A DNA stretch of 64,000 nucleotides from an uncultured Chlorobiaceae bacterium (lineage in GTDB: Bacteria > Bacteroidota > Chlorobiia > Chlorobiales > Chlorobiaceae): assembly GCA_903836465.1 (NCBI GenBank), contig CAILRB010000102.1:1-64000 (forward strand), written 5' to 3'. This document shows, piece after piece, positions 45,225 to 57,343 of this stretch. The notes beneath the pieces are model-generated. The model saw only the letters and a program-made list of their open reading frames with translations, made no database searches and was not told the DNA's origin. Every line of letters starts with the position of its first letter. The first letter of the stretch is position 1. The position numbers and the translations under genes were made by a program.

Positions 45225-45292
45225 TTTAGCATGCGGAGATTGTAGCAGCTATCGCCCCCTTTTATAAGATTAGCCACCCTCGGGCTAAAGAA

Positions 45293-45503
45293 GCCAAAAA
45301 CGTTCGGGTCATTTGGCACCGAAAAATACCAGAAACCTGAACAAAAAGATTGTAGAGGTAGCGCAGGCATTACGCATACAAGCGCAATACTCAATTAACC
45401 ATTGGAAAACGGAGTTAACTATGATAAAATCGAAGTATTTTAGCGGTATAAGGGAGAAAAGAAAAAGTCCTGTAAGTTGTTTACTTATAGGACTTTAATG
45501 GGA
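45293..45503. repeat. Islet end R' next to the intact tRNA-Val
   Basis: Shortened copy of 42193-42465. The first 120 bp and the last 90 bp match closely; about 60 bp in the middle, including the GCGTAACA unit, are missing. It contains no gene. Confidence 0.75.
45462..45496 (-). terminator. Terminator of tRNA-Val
   Basis: AGTCCTGTAAG (45466-45476) pairs with CTTATAGGACT (45484-45494) with one GU pair, then a U-run on the minus strand. It lies directly after the tRNA gene and was supplied by the inserted islet. Confidence 0.7.
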
Positions 45504-45504
45504 G

Positions 45505-45580
<76 letters not shown>

Positions 45581-45649
45581 ACCTTAAAAGGCCTTTAATA
45601 TAGGCTTTCAGTAATAAAACACAAAACGCATGAGCGCTGATTCAGCGCT

Positions 45650-46948
45650 TTATGCAATTTTTTTCTTTTTACCCTCACCAGAGGAATATTCCGGAAGAGC
45701 TTTGTTCTCTATAGTATCAGCCGTAATGCGACATTTGTGTGTGTTTTTCATTGACGGAATCTCAAACATGATATCAATCATCACATTTTCGAGCACCGAA
45801 CGCAGGGCTCGCGCTCCTGTTCCTCGTTCAATGGCAATCTGTACCACCTTGTCAAGCGCCTCTTCGGTAAATTCAAGCTCCACGCCGTCCATTTCAAACA
45901 ACTTTTTGTACTGTTTGGTAATGGCATTTTTCGGCTCAACCAGAATGTTGCGCAACGCCTTTTCGTCGAGCATTTCAAGAGTCGAAATCACGGGAAGGCG
46001 ACCGATAAACTCAGGAATAAGACCATAATCGTGCAGATCATCCTGGGTGACAAGCTTGAGTATCTCCGGATCATAACCGGTATGGGTTGTTTTGACTTTT
46101 GCACCAAAGCCCATCGAAGATTTTGAAACTCTTTTGGCAATAAGCCGATCAAGACCTTCGAACGCCCCTCCGCATATAAAGAGAATGTTCTTGGTATTGA
46201 TGTTGATCAGTTGTTGTTCAGGATGTTTGCGTCCCCCTTTTGGCGGAACACCGACGACTGCACCTTCAAGAATCTTCAGCAAGGCCTGCTGAACTCCTTC
46301 TCCGGAAACGTCGCGGGTAATTGAGACGTTAGCCGATTTGCGGGCAATTTTATCGATCTCATCAACGTAGATAATGCCCCGCTCCGCCCGTTCCAGATTG
46401 AAATCGGAAGCATGAAGCAACCGGGCAAGAATGGTTTCAACATCATCACCAACATATCCCGCTTCGGTCAGCGAGGTGGCGTCAACGATGGAAAAGGGTA
46501 CCTCAAGCAAATTGGCAAGCGTCTGGGCAAGAAGGGTTTTTCCTGTACCGGTCGGCCCTATGAGCAGAATATTGCTTTTTTCAATAACAACATCATCGTG
46601 TTCATCCTTCAATTCCTGCGAATCAATCCTCTTGTAATGGTTGTAGACCGCAACCGAAAGTGACTTTTTGGCAATCTCCTGCCCAACGACGTACTGATCA
46701 AGAGAATCCATGATCGCTTTAGGACTTGCAAGGCGTGGCTGAAACGGCTGCTCCTGAACCTTTTCTGCGGTCTGAACTGCATTGACCTCTTTACGCAGTA
46801 TCTCGTAGGATGTTTTAATACAGCGATCACAGATAAATGCTTTCGGGCCAGCAATCATGCTGTTGACCTCCTGGGCACTTCTTCCGCAAAATGAACAGTA
46901 GACCTGATCAGTGGTTTTTCCTCTTCCCGGTTCTCGTTCTCTCGTCAT
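45650..46948 (-). CDS. clpX: ATP-dependent Clp protease ATP-binding subunit ClpX
   Basis: 432 aa. It unfolds tagged or damaged proteins and feeds them to ClpP in the cytoplasm. N-terminal zinc finger with C18, C21, C40, C43; Walker A GPTGTGKT (131-138); pore loop GYVG (164-167); Walker [10 protein letters not shown] (D196, E197); RKH-type loop (GGRKHP); GAFEGLDR. The loop that docks ClpP reads MGF where many ClpX have IGF, a mild change. No clpP or tig gene is adjacent; the upstream neighbour is the DUF4404 gene 40 bp away. Confidence 0.97.
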   Translation of the reverse strand: MTREREPGRGKTTDQVYCSFCGRSAQEVNSMIAGPKAFICDRCIKTSYEILRKEVNAVQTAEKVQEQPFQPRLASPKAIMDSLDQYVVGQEIAKKSLSVAVYNHYKRIDSQELKDEHDDVVIEKSNILLIGPTGTGKTLLAQTLANLLEVPFSIVDATSLTEAGYVGDDVETILARLLHASDFNLERAERGIIYVDEIDKIARKSANVSITRDVSGEGVQQALLKILEGAVVGVPPKGGRKHPEQQLININTKNILFICGGAFEGLDRLIAKRVSKSSMGFGAKVKTTHTGYDPEILKLVTQDDLHDYGLIPEFIGRLPVISTLEMLDEKALRNILVEPKNAITKQYKKLFEMDGVELEFTEEALDKVVQIAIERGTGARALRSVLENVMIDIMFEIPSMKNTHKCRITADTIENKALPEYSSGEGKKKKIA

Positions 46949-46988
46949 GAAACAAACATGCTTTCCGTCAAATTAATAAGACTTCTAC

Positions 46989-47258
46989 CTAAAATCCCAT
47001 CTTTGCCAGACTGTCCAGGATATGCTGAATGGTCAAGCTCAGCTTGGGATGATCGGTCTCAAAGTGGTCAAGGGCCTCGTTCATGCGCTCCACAAGCGAT
47101 TCGTCCTCATGGAGAGTGCCAGCTTTTTCGGCCAGTAATCTCTGCATATCCGCCCTGAGATTCGACAGAACAACTTCTGTGGTTTCATCAATGGATTCTA
47201 CCTGTTCAAGCTCCCGGTGAAGCGTATCAAGGAGTTCCCTGAGTTTTTGCTGTTCCAT
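46989..47258 (-). CDS. DUF4404 family protein
   Basis: 89 aa, almost wholly helical, with heptad-like spacing (LRELLDTLHRELEQVESIDE) and a second helix (ERMNEALDHFETDHPKLSLTIQHILDSLAKMGF) that matches the DUF4404 pattern. Function unknown. It lies 25 bp after gltD and 40 bp before clpX, so it is probably transcribed with them. Confidence 0.75.
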   Translation of the reverse strand: MEQQKLRELLDTLHRELEQVESIDETTEVVLSNLRADMQRLLAEKAGTLHEDESLVERMNEALDHFETDHPKLSLTIQHILDSLAKMGF

Positions 47259-47283
47259 AAATCCTCCCTGGTTAAGTAATTGT

Positions 47284-48759
47284 TTACGGAAGACTGGTGT
47301 AGCCCATCAGAAACCGGTCGCACTCACGCGCAGCAGATCTTCCCTCATGAATTGCCCAGACCACAAGACTCTGACCTCGGCGGGCATCACCTGCGGCAAA
47401 AATTCTTTCCCGATTGGTGTGATATGTTTTGTCTGTCGCCTTAATGTTTGATCGCTCGTCCTGAACCACCTGAAGCTGCTGCAGCAGGTGCTCCTCCGGC
47501 CCGATGAACCCCATGGCAAGCAACACAAGCTCTGCAGGAATAATCTGCTCAGTACCGGCAACAGGTTGTGGAGCAAAATGACCATTGTCTCTTACCCACT
47601 CCACTCTGGAGACCTCGACCGCTTGCAGTGCACCTTTTTCGTCAGCAAGAAACTTCTTGGTCATCATGGAGTATTTTCTTGGATCATCTCCCTGCACAAA
47701 TGCTGCCTCTTCCTGCCCGTAGTCCACCTTGAAGGTTTTTGGCCATTCGGGCCAGGGATTATCAAGCTGTCGATCGAGAGGCGGTTTCGGCATAATTTCA
47801 AGCTGTAGAACACTTTTGCACCCCTGGCGCAGTGACGTCGCGACACAGTCTGTCCCGGTGTCGCCCCCGCCAATAACAACAACATTTTTACCAGAAGCCG
47901 AGAGAGTTGGTGCACCTTCGTCAAGCAGGGCTCTCGTGCTGGAGCGGAGAAAATCCATGGCAAAATGGATGCCATGCAATTCACGACCCTCTTCTGCAAG
48001 ATTGCGAGGTTTTGTAGCGCCGGTACAAAGCACAACAGCATCAAACTCTTCAAGGAGCTTGTCTGCAGGATAGTCTCTGCCAACCTCAGTGCTCTCCATA
48101 AAATTGATTCCCTCCTGCTTCATCAGCTCAATGCGGCGCTCCACCACTAACTTTTTATCGAGCTTCATGTTCGGAATACCATACATCATAAGGCCTCCGA
48201 AACGATTATCCCGTTCAAACACGGTCACACTGTGACCTGCTTTATTAAGCTGGTCAGCACAGGCGAGTCCTGCAGGGCCTGATCCCACAACAGCCACCCG
48301 TTTTCCTGTTCTGTGGAGAATCTTTTTCGGTTCAACCCACCCTTCAGCAAACGCATGCTCAATAATCGAACACTCGATGTTCTTGATGGTAACCGGCAGT
48401 TCAATAATGCCGAGCACACAGGACCCTTCGCACGGAGCGGGACAAACCCTTCCAGTAAATTCCGGGAAATTATTGGTTTTTATAAGCCGATCGTATGCCT
48501 CGCGCCAAAACCCGTTATAGATATAATCGTTCCACTCGGGAATAAGATTGTGGATCGGGCAACCGCTCGTCATACCGCTCAGCATAAACCCTGTATGGCA
48601 GTAGGGTGTCCCGCAATCCATACAACGGGCGCCCTGACTTTGTAACTCCGCAGGAGCCATTTCCTTGTGAAACTCCTGCCAGTCTTTTATTCTCTCCAGA
48701 GGCTCTCTGTCAGCAGGCAATGCTCTCTGATACTCCATGAAACCCTTAACTTTGCCCAT
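47284..48759 (-). CDS. gltD: Glutamate synthase [NADPH] small subunit
   Basis: 491 aa. It passes electrons from NAD(P)H through FAD and iron-sulfur clusters to the large subunit. N-terminal cysteine motifs for 4Fe-4S clusters ([18 protein letters not shown]), an FAD-binding [10 protein letters not shown], an NAD(P)H-binding GGGDTGTDC and a C-terminal FAD site ([16 protein letters not shown]). Directly downstream of gltB with a 25-bp gap, forming the usual gltBD unit for ammonium assimilation. Confidence 0.96.
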   Translation of the reverse strand: MGKVKGFMEYQRALPADREPLERIKDWQEFHKEMAPAELQSQGARCMDCGTPYCHTGFMLSGMTSGCPIHNLIPEWNDYIYNGFWREAYDRLIKTNNFPEFTGRVCPAPCEGSCVLGIIELPVTIKNIECSIIEHAFAEGWVEPKKILHRTGKRVAVVGSGPAGLACADQLNKAGHSVTVFERDNRFGGLMMYGIPNMKLDKKLVVERRIELMKQEGINFMESTEVGRDYPADKLLEEFDAVVLCTGATKPRNLAEEGRELHGIHFAMDFLRSSTRALLDEGAPTLSASGKNVVVIGGGDTGTDCVATSLRQGCKSVLQLEIMPKPPLDRQLDNPWPEWPKTFKVDYGQEEAAFVQGDDPRKYSMMTKKFLADEKGALQAVEVSRVEWVRDNGHFAPQPVAGTEQIIPAELVLLAMGFIGPEEHLLQQLQVVQDERSNIKATDKTYHTNRERIFAAGDARRGQSLVVWAIHEGRSAARECDRFLMGYTSLP

Positions 48760-48784
48760 ATCGATGATTTAATCTTTTCCGGTA

Positions 48785-51700
48785 TCAATTCCCTGAAACT
48801 CTTGCCGGGTCGTGAATATTTTTATGAAATGCTGCCATAACCGCTTCATCGCCACTGAGCCCTGCTGCCTCGACCTCTTTCATGGCTTCAAGAGCACGGC
48901 GGTAATCATGCGGCATGACTTTGACAAATCGTTTGAGAAATGCATCCCTGTCATCAAGAATTGATTGTCCAAGTTCGCTTCCGGTATAGCCGACATGCCG
49001 TTTAATCATGGACTGAAGTTCTGCACGCTCCATTGGATCATCAATTGGAGAAAGAGCCACCATATCATGGTTGCAATTGCTGATCAGGCTGCCATCAACA
49101 TCGTATACATAAGCCACACCGCCCGACATACCGGCAGCAAAATTCCGGCCTGTTTTACCGAGAATGATGACCGTGCCACCAGTCATGTATTCGCATCCAT
49201 GATCGCCAATGGCCTCAACCACAGCCCGCATACCACTGTTGCGCACACAGAAGCGCTCTCCAGCCATCCCCCTGATAAATGCCTCTCCGGAGGTTGCTCC
49301 ATAAAAGCCAACATTACCGATAATGATGTTTTCTTCCGGCACAAAAGAGGAGCCTTTGGACTGATACACAATAATCCGTCCTCCGGAAAGTCCCTTGCCG
49401 ACATAGTCATTGGCGTCACCTTCAAGTTCAAGAGTCATCCCCTGAGGAATAAATGCTCCGAAGCTTTGACCGGCAGAACCGATAAATTTCAGGTGAATCG
49501 TATCGTCCGGCAATCCTTTGGAACCATGCGCTTTGGTCACTTCATAACCAACAATGGTACCGACGACCCTGTTGGTATTTCTGATGGGAAGAGTGGTGAC
49601 AACTTTTTCCTTGTTCTGAATCGCCGGCTTGCAAAGAGAGAGCAAGGTTGTGCGGTCAAGACTCTCTTCAAGACCGTGTTCCTGCTTTATAGTGCAGTAC
49701 CGTGTTTCGTTTTCACCCACCTCAGCCTGATGGAGAATCTTGGAAAGATCGATTCCCTGAGCTTTCCAATGCGTGACAGATTTCTTCATACTGAGCAATT
49801 CGGTCCGTCCGACAAGCTCGTTGAGATTACGCACCCCAAGACGCGACATATACTCACGCACTCCTTCTGCAAGAAAGCGCATGAAGTTTTCCACATGTTC
49901 AGGTTTTCCTTTGAAATGCTTGCGCAGTTCCGGGTTCTGGGTGGCGACACCAACCGGGCAGGAGTCATCCTGGCAGCAGCGCATCATGATGCATCCCATC
50001 ACCACAAGAGTTGTTGTTGCAAAACCAAACTCCTCAGCGCCAAGCATGGCAGCAATAACTATATCCCGCGCTGTTTTCAACTGGCCATCTGCCTCCACAA
50101 CAATACGGCTGCGCAGGTTGTTCAGCACGAGGGTCTGGTGTGCTTCTGCCAGCCCAAGTTCCCACGGCATACCCGCATGCATGATGCTTGAAACGGGCGA
50201 CGCGCCAGTTCCGCCATCATGACCGCTGATAAGCACCACATCCGCATGGGCTTTGGCTACACCGGCCGCAATCGTACCAACACCAACCGTCGAAACCAGT
50301 TTGACGTTGATACGTGCACTGGAATTGGCATTCTTCAGATCATGGATAAGCTGTGCCAGATCCTCAATCGAATAGATATCGTGATGGGGCGGGGGAGAAA
50401 TAAGGCCGACACCAGGCGTTGAATGACGCACTTTTGCAACCCAGGGATAGACTTTGGAACCGGGAAGCTGTCCCCCTTCTCCTGGTTTTGCGCCCTGCGC
50501 CATCTTGATCTGTATCTCATTGGCACTGGCAAGATATTCGCTGGTAACTCCGAACCTTCCTGATGCGACCTGTTTAATTGCCGACATCCTTGAATCACCA
50601 TTGGCATCCTTGATGAAGCGTGCCGGATCTTCACCGCCTTCACCGGTATTACTCCTTCCCCCCAGCCTGTTCATGGCAATGGCAAGAGTTTCATGAGCCT
50701 CCTGACTGATAGAGCCATAGGACATGGCACCGGTCTTGAAGCGCTTCAGGATTGCCTCAACCGGCTCAACCTCCTCTATCGGCACCGCCTGATCGCTGAA
50801 CCTGATATCCATCAAGCCACGGATAGTGCAAAGATGCTCGCTCTGGTCGTCAATGAGGTTTTCGTATTTTTTAAACAGATCATAATTGGCTGTTCTGCAG
50901 GAGTGCTGCAGAAAATGGATCGCTTCCGGGCTGAAAAGATGATATTCACCGTTATGGCGCCATTTGCGTTCTCCGCCGGCGTCAAGGCCGCGATCAACCT
51001 TGTTGCCCGTAGGCGGGAAGACCGTTTCGTGGCGTCTGTGCACCTCTTCAGCAACAACATCAAGGCCGATACCTTCAATGCGGGTCGGTGTACGGGTGAA
51101 ATAGGCATCAACAAGCTGGGTATTAAGACCAACCGCCTCAAAAATCTGGGCTCCGCGATAGCTTTGGATGGTTGAAATCCCCATTTTTGCCATGGTCTTC
51201 ACCACACCTTTGACTGCGGCCTTGACATAGTTTTTGACGGCAATCTTTTCCTCAAGTTTTATACGACCCGACAAAACCAGCGAACGGATAGTTTCAAACG
51301 CCATGTAGGGATTCACTGCGCCAACACCATAGCTGATGAGCATGGCAAAATGGTGAACCGTTCTCGGTTCGGCTGATTCAAGCACCAGACCGATCTTTGT
51401 TCTGATGCCGGCATTGATGAGAAAGTTGTGCAGGCCGGAAACAGCAAGCAGCGCAGGAATAGGGGCGCGGTTACTCTCAAGCTCTCCCTTGTCAGAAAGA
51501 ATAATGATATTGACTCCTTTGCTCGCCGCCTGTTCGGACTGGCGATAAAGATCCTGCATGGCAACCTCAATGCCCTTGCCACCCTGGGCGACGTCATAAA
51601 ATATAGGAAGAGTAACCGCTCTGAAACCGGGCTTGTCAATTCCGCGAATCTTTTCAAGCGCCTGGTTTGTCAAGATCGGATGAGGCAAGCGAATGCGGCG

Positions 51701-53398
51701 GCAATTCATCTCAGAAGGCTCCAGCAACTCTCCTTCGGTACCAAGCATGACGGTAGTGGAGGTTATAAGCTCCTCGCGGAGCGAATCGATCGGCGGATTG
51801 GTCACCTGCGCAAAAAGCTGCTTGAAATAATCGTAAAGCAACTTCGGTTTGTTGGAGAATGCCGCAAGAGGAGTATCATTGCCCATTGAGCCTACCTGCT
51901 CCACCCCTTTTTCACTCATAATTTTTATCTGCAGGCTGATATCTTCCTGTGTATAGCCAAACACCTTCTGACGAGCGGTCAGACTGTACTTGTCTTCATC
52001 AGGATTTTTCATCTGCGGATGATCGGCCAACGCCTCGAGATCAATAATATTTCGCTCAATCCATTCGCCATAAGGCTTTTCACTGGCAATGGTTTGTTTG
52101 ATCTCTTCATCTGAAATAATGCGCCCCTGGGCAGTATCGACCAGAAACATGCGCCCCGGCTGCAGACGGTCTTTTTTAAGAATCCGTTCCGGGGCAATAT
52201 CAAGCACGCCGACCTCGGAAGCCATGATGACAAGGTCGTCTTTGGTAATGTAATACCGAGAAGGTCGAAGTCCATTACGGTCAAGAACAGCACCGATCTG
52301 CACGCCATCCGTAAAGGTTACTGACGCCGGGCCGTCCCAGGGTTCCATAAGACAACTGTGATACTCATAGAACGCTTTTTTCTCCGGGGAAATCGCATCA
52401 TTGCCAGACCATGGTTCCGGAATAATCATCATGGCAGCATGAGCCATTGATCGACCTGAAAGCACAAGAAACTCAAACGCATTGTCGAGGATAGCCGAAT
52501 CACTGCCATCTTCCAGGATGACTGGTTTTATATTTTCAAGTTCATTGCCAAACACCTTCGACTCAATATTTTTCTCCCTCGCTTTCATCCAGTTGACGTT
52601 GCCCTTGAGCGTATTGATCTCTCCATTATGACTCAAAAAGCGATAGGGATGCGCCCTGTCCCAACTCGGAAAAGTGTTGGTGCTGAAACGGGAGTGCACC
52701 ATGGCAATGGCACTCTCCATGTCAGGATCGTGCAGTTCAGGATAAAACAAACCTACCTGCTCTGGCAAAAGCATCCCTTTATAGACAATAGTCCTGCCCG
52801 AAAGACTTGAGATATAGAAATAGCTGCTGCCAAGAAGACCTGCGGTATATTTCACCCTTTTGGTAATGCGGCGACGAATGATATAGAGCTTACGTTCAAA
52901 TTCGAGATCCGAAACAGTATCCTTGCCCCAACCGACAAAAAGCTGTTTGACTACTGGCTCCTGGGAAAGTGCAGTATCGCCAAGTGAATCGTTGCAGGTA
53001 GGGACTTTTCTGAACCCGAGAAACTTCTGACCCTCTGCCTGAATCATCTGACGGCAAATATCCTCTATAGCACGCCTCTGGGATATATCCGGCGGAAGAA
53101 AGAGCATCCCCACGCCGTAACGGTTGTCAAGGGGAAGATCGACATTTATTTCAGCACAGACCCTTCGCAGGAACTTGTCTGGTACCTGAAGAAGAATTCC
53201 TGCTCCATCACCGGTATTTTTTTCACATCCGCTTGCTCCGCGATGTTTCAGGTTTTCATTGATCCTTAAACCCTGCTCTACAATATCATGGGACTTGACG
53301 CCTTTGATATGGGCAACAAACCCTACACCGCAAGCATCATGCTCAAACTGAGGATCATAGAGTCCCGCATTTAACGTAACGTTCATATTTTCAGGCAC
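48785..53398 (-). CDS. gltB: Glutamate synthase large subunit
   Basis: 1,537 aa, normal length. It makes two glutamates from glutamine and 2-oxoglutarate. C23 in HDACGVGF is the N-terminal nucleophile of the glutaminase domain after processing. The central and FMN-binding (beta/alpha)8 domains include [10 protein letters not shown] and the [13 protein letters not shown] loop. The cysteines for the 3Fe-4S cluster are in [15 protein letters not shown]. The C-terminal right-handed beta-helix contains [25 protein letters not shown] turns. First gene of a likely gltB-gltD-DUF4404-clpX transcript. Confidence 0.97.
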   Translation of the reverse strand: MPENMNVTLNAGLYDPQFEHDACGVGFVAHIKGVKSHDIVEQGLRINENLKHRGASGCEKNTGDGAGILLQVPDKFLRRVCAEINVDLPLDNRYGVGMLFLPPDISQRRAIEDICRQMIQAEGQKFLGFRKVPTCNDSLGDTALSQEPVVKQLFVGWGKDTVSDLEFERKLYIIRRRITKRVKYTAGLLGSSYFYISSLSGRTIVYKGMLLPEQVGLFYPELHDPDMESAIAMVHSRFSTNTFPSWDRAHPYRFLSHNGEINTLKGNVNWMKAREKNIESKVFGNELENIKPVILEDGSDSAILDNAFEFLVLSGRSMAHAAMMIIPEPWSGNDAISPEKKAFYEYHSCLMEPWDGPASVTFTDGVQIGAVLDRNGLRPSRYYITKDDLVIMASEVGVLDIAPERILKKDRLQPGRMFLVDTAQGRIISDEEIKQTIASEKPYGEWIERNIIDLEALADHPQMKNPDEDKYSLTARQKVFGYTQEDISLQIKIMSEKGVEQVGSMGNDTPLAAFSNKPKLLYDYFKQLFAQVTNPPIDSLREELITSTTVMLGTEGELLEPSEMNCRRIRLPHPILTNQALEKIRGIDKPGFRAVTLPIFYDVAQGGKGIEVAMQDLYRQSEQAASKGVNIIILSDKGELESNRAPIPALLAVSGLHNFLINAGIRTKIGLVLESAEPRTVHHFAMLISYGVGAVNPYMAFETIRSLVLSGRIKLEEKIAVKNYVKAAVKGVVKTMAKMGISTIQSYRGAQIFEAVGLNTQLVDAYFTRTPTRIEGIGLDVVAEEVHRRHETVFPPTGNKVDRGLDAGGERKWRHNGEYHLFSPEAIHFLQHSCRTANYDLFKKYENLIDDQSEHLCTIRGLMDIRFSDQAVPIEEVEPVEAILKRFKTGAMSYGSISQEAHETLAIAMNRLGGRSNTGEGGEDPARFIKDANGDSRMSAIKQVASGRFGVTSEYLASANEIQIKMAQGAKPGEGGQLPGSKVYPWVAKVRHSTPGVGLISPPPHHDIYSIEDLAQLIHDLKNANSSARINVKLVSTVGVGTIAAGVAKAHADVVLISGHDGGTGASPVSSIMHAGMPWELGLAEAHQTLVLNNLRSRIVVEADGQLKTARDIVIAAMLGAEEFGFATTTLVVMGCIMMRCCQDDSCPVGVATQNPELRKHFKGKPEHVENFMRFLAEGVREYMSRLGVRNLNELVGRTELLSMKKSVTHWKAQGIDLSKILHQAEVGENETRYCTIKQEHGLEESLDRTTLLSLCKPAIQNKEKVVTTLPIRNTNRVVGTIVGYEVTKAHGSKGLPDDTIHLKFIGSAGQSFGAFIPQGMTLELEGDANDYVGKGLSGGRIIVYQSKGSSFVPEENIIIGNVGFYGATSGEAFIRGMAGERFCVRNSGMRAVVEAIGDHGCEYMTGGTVIILGKTGRNFAAGMSGGVAYVYDVDGSLISNCNHDMVALSPIDDPMERAELQSMIKRHVGYTGSELGQSILDDRDAFLKRFVKVMPHDYRRALEAMKEVEAAGLSGDEAVMAAFHKNIHDPARVSGN

Positions 53399-53500
53399 AA
53401 CTTTTCAAACAGTTTCAAAAAAAAGCAACCAAAGGACCCTGAGGCTGAGTATAATTTTTTTTCAGCAATATAGTAGCCTAAATCAAATATACCCGCCTAA

Positions 53501-54244
53501 CTATGCTTTCCCCTGGCTGGCAACAGCATCGACAGCCTTTTTCAAGGCTTCCTGATCACCGAGATAATAACTTTTCAAAGCCTTGAGGTTGTCATCAAGC
53601 TCATAAACCAACGGAATACCGGTAGGAATATTCACACCAACAATATCCTCTTCGGAGATGTTGTCGAGGTACTTGACCAGCGCACGAAGGGAGTTTCCAT
53701 GAGCGGCAATAATAACTTTCTTTCCTTTACGAATTTCAGGAGCTATCGTCTCATGCCATATTGGTAAAAACCGCTCCACCGTATCCTTCAGGCATTCACT
53801 CAAAGGAATCTCTTCTTTATTCAAATCGGCATAACGGGGCTCAGAACCTGGATAGCGCTCATCACTTTTCTCCAGCGCTGGAGGTGGAGTGTCATAGCTT
53901 CTCCGCCAGACCAGTACCTGTTCCTCACCGTACTTTTGAGAGGTCTCGGACTTGTTGAGTCCCTGCAGAGCTCCATAATGGCGCTCATTCAACCGCCAGC
54001 TTTTGAAGACAGGAATCCACATCAGATCCATTTCATCAAGAACACTCCAGAGCGTCCTGATAGCTCGTTTAAGAACCGAGGTATAAGCTACATCGAAAAC
54101 AAATCCTCCCTCCCGAAGCAATTTGCCTGCATTTGCAGCCTCTTTTCTTCCTTGCTCGGTCAGATCAATGTCATACCAGCCAGTAAAGCGGTTCTCACGG
54201 TTCCACTGACTCTCTCCATGCCGCAATAAGACAAGTTTTATCAT
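53501..54244 (-). CDS. gpmA: 2,3-bisphosphoglycerate-dependent phosphoglycerate mutase
   Basis: 247 aa. It interconverts 3- and 2-phosphoglycerate in glycolysis and gluconeogenesis. [10 protein letters not shown] carries the phospho-histidine (H9); [24 protein letters not shown] and the second histidine in [15 protein letters not shown] are all present. Separated by 102 bp from gltB, divergent from the nitronate monooxygenase-like gene. Confidence 0.96.
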   Translation of the reverse strand: MIKLVLLRHGESQWNRENRFTGWYDIDLTEQGRKEAANAGKLLREGGFVFDVAYTSVLKRAIRTLWSVLDEMDLMWIPVFKSWRLNERHYGALQGLNKSETSQKYGEEQVLVWRRSYDTPPPALEKSDERYPGSEPRYADLNKEEIPLSECLKDTVERFLPIWHETIAPEIRKGKKVIIAAHGNSLRALVKYLDNISEEDIVGVNIPTGIPLVYELDDNLKALKSYYLGDQEALKKAVDAVASQGKA

Positions 54245-54332
54245 AGTATCGTCCCCATTTTCAGGATGTTGTTTATTCTGGAAATTTTCTTTTCCTCTTG
54301 TTTGGGCCTCAATTTAATATTCTCTACACCTT

Positions 54333-54377
54333 TTCTCAAACTTCATCCGCTCAAGAGCGTGAAAGTTTACTTGAGAA
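54333..54377. promoter_or_regulatory. Long-range inverted repeat in the gpmA divergent gap
   Basis: TTCTCAA (54333-54339) and TTGAGAA (54371-54377) with partly matching inner flanks. The rest of the 312-bp gap 54245-54556 is AT-rich and holds no gene; promoters of both divergent genes must lie here. Role of the repeat not known. Confidence 0.25.
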
Positions 54378-54556
54378 TAAAGCGAATAGTTAAAAAGGAG
54401 GGGTTTTTCCAAGAATTGTCTGTAGATTTATAAATCGAAATATGATATCTTAGGTAATTTTTGGCGCAGGATGCGGGCAGCCAGGAGTACCCTCCTCCCT
54501 CCTGTTCTCATTGGTAATGATGATCTGTAAATGCTCTTATACTGATAAAAACAACA

Positions 54557-55813
54557 ATGAACGTAGACAATTTCAGGTTACAGTTGGGCGCAAAAGAATA
54601 TGTCCCCATCATTATTGGCGGCATGGGTGTCAATATTTCAACAACCGAACTCGCTCTTGCAGCGGAAAAACTCGGAGGAATCGGCCATATTTCAGATGCC
54701 TTGGTCACCTATGTCTGCGACAGGATATTGAACACTACGTTTGTAAGCCGGAAAAGAAAAAAATACCTCCAATACCACAACAATCCTGATAAATCCGCAG
54801 TATTGTTTGATCTTGAAGAGCTTGCTGAAGCACAAAAAAAGTATATTGAGTACACTATATCCCAGAAGACGGGAAACGGGGCTATTTTTCTGAACTGCAT
54901 GGAAAAATTGACCATGAACAACAGTATACCGACGCTGAAGATCAGGCTTACCGCAGCAATGGATGCTGGCATTGACGGATTGACTCTTGCTGCCGGGCTC
55001 AATCTCCGGACACTTGATCTTATTCAGGATCACCCACGGTTCCGTGACGTGAAAATAGGCATTATCATCTCCTCGGTCAGGGCACTTTCCATCTTCCTGA
55101 AACGCGCAACACGACTGAACAGATTGCCTGATTATATCATTGTTGAAGGTCCGCTTGCCGGTGGTCACCTCGGTTTCGGACCAGAAGACTGGCACACGTT
55201 CGATCTTAAAACAATTTTTACCGAAGTACTCGCTTTTCTAAAAAAAGAGGCGCTGAACATTCCGGTCATTCCGGCCGGCGGCATTTTTACCGGTACGGAT
55301 GCCGTCGACTATCTTCGCATGGGAGCGTCAGGCGTGCAGGTTGCAACCCGCTTTACCATCAGCAGGGAGGCTGGTCTTCCAGCCAGCGTCAAACAGCACT
55401 ATATCAATGCCAGAGAGGAAGATATCGTCGTCAATATGGCCTCAACCACAGGCTATCCCATGCGGATGCTTACCGAATCACCCACCCTTCGCTATGCTAT
55501 AAAACCGAACTGTGAGGGACTTGGCTACCTGCTTGAAAACGGCGGCAAGTGTACCTATATTGATGCTTATTACGCCGCACTTGCAGAGAGAAAATCGGGG
55601 GAGCCACTTGCGGTAAAAGAGAAAACCTGTCTTTGTACAGGCATGGCCAATTATGACTGCTGGACATGCGGTCATACAACCTATCGCCTCAAGGAGACAA
55701 CAAACCGTCTTGCAAACGGCCAATGGCAGCTTCCAAAAGCCGAGGATATTTTTCGTGATTATCAATTCAGCAGCGACCACACCATCAGGCTCCCGGAGCC
55801 AGAAACGACATGA
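54557..55813 (+). CDS. Nitronate monooxygenase / 2-nitropropane dioxygenase family flavoprotein
   Basis: 418 aa. The TIM-barrel flavoprotein motifs are clear: VPIIIGGMGVNISTTELALAA at the N-terminus, IIVEGPLAGGHLGF for FMN phosphate binding, and IPVIPAGGIFTGTDAVDYLRMGASGVQVATRF. The usual catalytic His is placed in AGGHLG. After the barrel there is an extra tail of about 90 residues with a cysteine cluster (CLCTG...DCWTCGH) that may bind a metal. The real substrate of such family members is often unknown. It ends in an ATGA overlap with the next gene. Confidence 0.82.
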   Translation: MNVDNFRLQLGAKEYVPIIIGGMGVNISTTELALAAEKLGGIGHISDALVTYVCDRILNTTFVSRKRKKYLQYHNNPDKSAVLFDLEELAEAQKKYIEYTISQKTGNGAIFLNCMEKLTMNNSIPTLKIRLTAAMDAGIDGLTLAAGLNLRTLDLIQDHPRFRDVKIGIIISSVRALSIFLKRATRLNRLPDYIIVEGPLAGGHLGFGPEDWHTFDLKTIFTEVLAFLKKEALNIPVIPAGGIFTGTDAVDYLRMGASGVQVATRFTISREAGLPASVKQHYINAREEDIVVNMASTTGYPMRMLTESPTLRYAIKPNCEGLGYLLENGGKCTYIDAYYAALAERKSGEPLAVKEKTCLCTGMANYDCWTCGHTTYRLKETTNRLANGQWQLPKAEDIFRDYQFSSDHTIRLPEPETT

Positions 55814-56811
55814 AACGAAAAGCAACCATATTTGTTTATACCGCACTTTTCGCAGTCATTCTTATATTGGTTGTTTTTGTCGTTAACCAGTTAAGTGCTG
55901 CCGCTGAACTTCTCCATGCTCTGCACCCTTACGCTGGTGCACTTTTTCTTCTGTTCAGCACCGTCATCATACTTTCCGCTCTTTTTACCGGGTTTAATCT
56001 TTTTTCTGCTCCGAAAACCCCGGTGCTGCCTGAAGATGAAAATGCAAAGCAAATGGCGGCCTATGTGAGCTATCTGACCAAAAGGCTGCCTGTTCACCCA
56101 ATGCACCCGGAGCCGTCAAAAGCGCAAAAAGATCAGCGATGGCTGCGCACCAATCTCAAGCTTCTCGATATCGACTCGATGAACATGACTCGGCAAATTG
56201 CTACAAAAAACTTTTTTGTGGGAGCTTTTGCACAGAACACCTCTTACGGAACAACTACATCACTTTTCAACAACTTCAAAGTGTTATGGAATGTTTACCG
56301 CATACACAACCGTCAGCAGCATCTCAGGGAATTCATAGATCTTGTTCGTTCCGTTTACGACTGCCTGCCGCTTTCAGACTTTAAAAAAGAGGACATTCCG
56401 GAACATATCAAACCTATTATACAATCCTCGTTCAGCAATACCCTCTCGTCACTGCTTCCAGGCGGGAACCTGCTGACTCCTTTTTTTCTCAACCTCTTTC
56501 TGGCAGGTTCTACAAACACCTACCTCACCTGCCTTGCCGGTATCATAGCAACCCGCCACTGTCAGACCACGACCAGAGAGGAGAAAAAAGAGATCATTCG
56601 GCAAAGCATGTTTGAGGCTTCATTCATGCTGAAAGAGATTGTCAGGGAGTGTAACCCGATTTTATCGGTTACCATCAGCAAAGCAGTGAAAAAAGCCGGC
56701 CTCGAAAGCCTTGATACCATACAACCTCCTTCGACAGGAAGTGGCATGGCCCAGGATATTGTTTCACATTTAGCAAGTTCGCTGAAGCATATTCTCAAAG
56801 ACAATGGATAG
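55810..56811 (+). CDS. Membrane protein of unknown function, possibly DUF697/YcjF-like
   Basis: 333 aa. Two transmembrane segments near the N-terminus (FVYTALFAVILILVVFVV and YAGALFLLFSTVIILSALF), a cytoplasmic helical region, then a glycine/leucine-rich segment (SSLLPGGNLLTPFFLNLFLAGSTNTYLTCL) that may be membrane-associated. The layout recalls DUF697 proteins but I cannot confirm it. It starts inside the stop of the flavoprotein gene (ATGA), so the two are translationally coupled. Confidence 0.6.
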   Translation: MKRKATIFVYTALFAVILILVVFVVNQLSAAAELLHALHPYAGALFLLFSTVIILSALFTGFNLFSAPKTPVLPEDENAKQMAAYVSYLTKRLPVHPMHPEPSKAQKDQRWLRTNLKLLDIDSMNMTRQIATKNFFVGAFAQNTSYGTTTSLFNNFKVLWNVYRIHNRQQHLREFIDLVRSVYDCLPLSDFKKEDIPEHIKPIIQSSFSNTLSSLLPGGNLLTPFFLNLFLAGSTNTYLTCLAGIIATRHCQTTTREEKKEIIRQSMFEASFMLKEIVRECNPILSVTISKAVKKAGLESLDTIQPPSTGSGMAQDIVSHLASSLKHILKDNG

Positions 56812-56821
56812 TATCTCTTAA

Positions 56822-57283
56822 TCAATTCTTTTGGCGGAGGTCCCGGAAAAAATCCTTTAACAGATTCTGGCATTTGTTCTCCATAATGCCGCCGAAGACT
56901 TGAGGCTGATGGTTGAGCTGCTGACACCCGGTCACATTCATAACCGTACCTGACGCCCCCATTTTTGGATCGTAAGCCCCGAAGATAACCCGCCCGACCT
57001 TTGCATTCACGATAGCGCCAGCACACATGGGACAAGGCTCAAGAGTAACGGCAAGAGTACAATCATTAAGATACTTGCTGCCGATCGTTGCCATAGCCGA
57101 GGTCAACGCAATCATCTCAGCATGCGCCGTAGCATCGCCAAGCGCTTCCACTTGGTTATACCCTCTGCCGATAATGTGTCCACTACCATCAAATACTACC
57201 GCCCCTACAGGGACCTCTTTCCGCTCAAACGCAGTTACAGCTTCCCTGAAAGCCAATTCCATGCAATACGTAAAGTCCATCAT
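56822..57283 (-). CDS. tadA: tRNA-specific adenosine deaminase
   Basis: 153 aa from the ATG at 57283, matching the family length; the longer frame to 57343 adds a non-conserved lead. It converts the wobble A34 of tRNA-Arg(ACG) to inosine in the cytoplasm. Zinc site: H54-A-E56 (TAHAEM) and P-C84-P-M-C87 (PCPMCAGA). It runs convergent to the membrane-protein gene with a 10-bp gap. Confidence 0.93.
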   Translation of the reverse strand: MMDFTYCMELAFREAVTAFERKEVPVGAVVFDGSGHIIGRGYNQVEALGDATAHAEMIALTSAMATIGSKYLNDCTLAVTLEPCPMCAGAIVNAKVGRVIFGAYDPKMGASGTVMNVTGCQQLNHQPQVFGGIMENKCQNLLKDFFRDLRQKN

Positions 57284-57343
57284 ACAGCTTAAGTTGCAAA
57301 ATACAAAATTAACACAGTCACCTGTACAACCATTAAATCTCAA

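Noticed and set aside
48965..50191. 408-aa open frame on the plus strand opposite gltB
   Set aside because: It lies wholly within the well-supported gltB gene, shows no domain, and such antisense frames are common in GC-balanced long genes.
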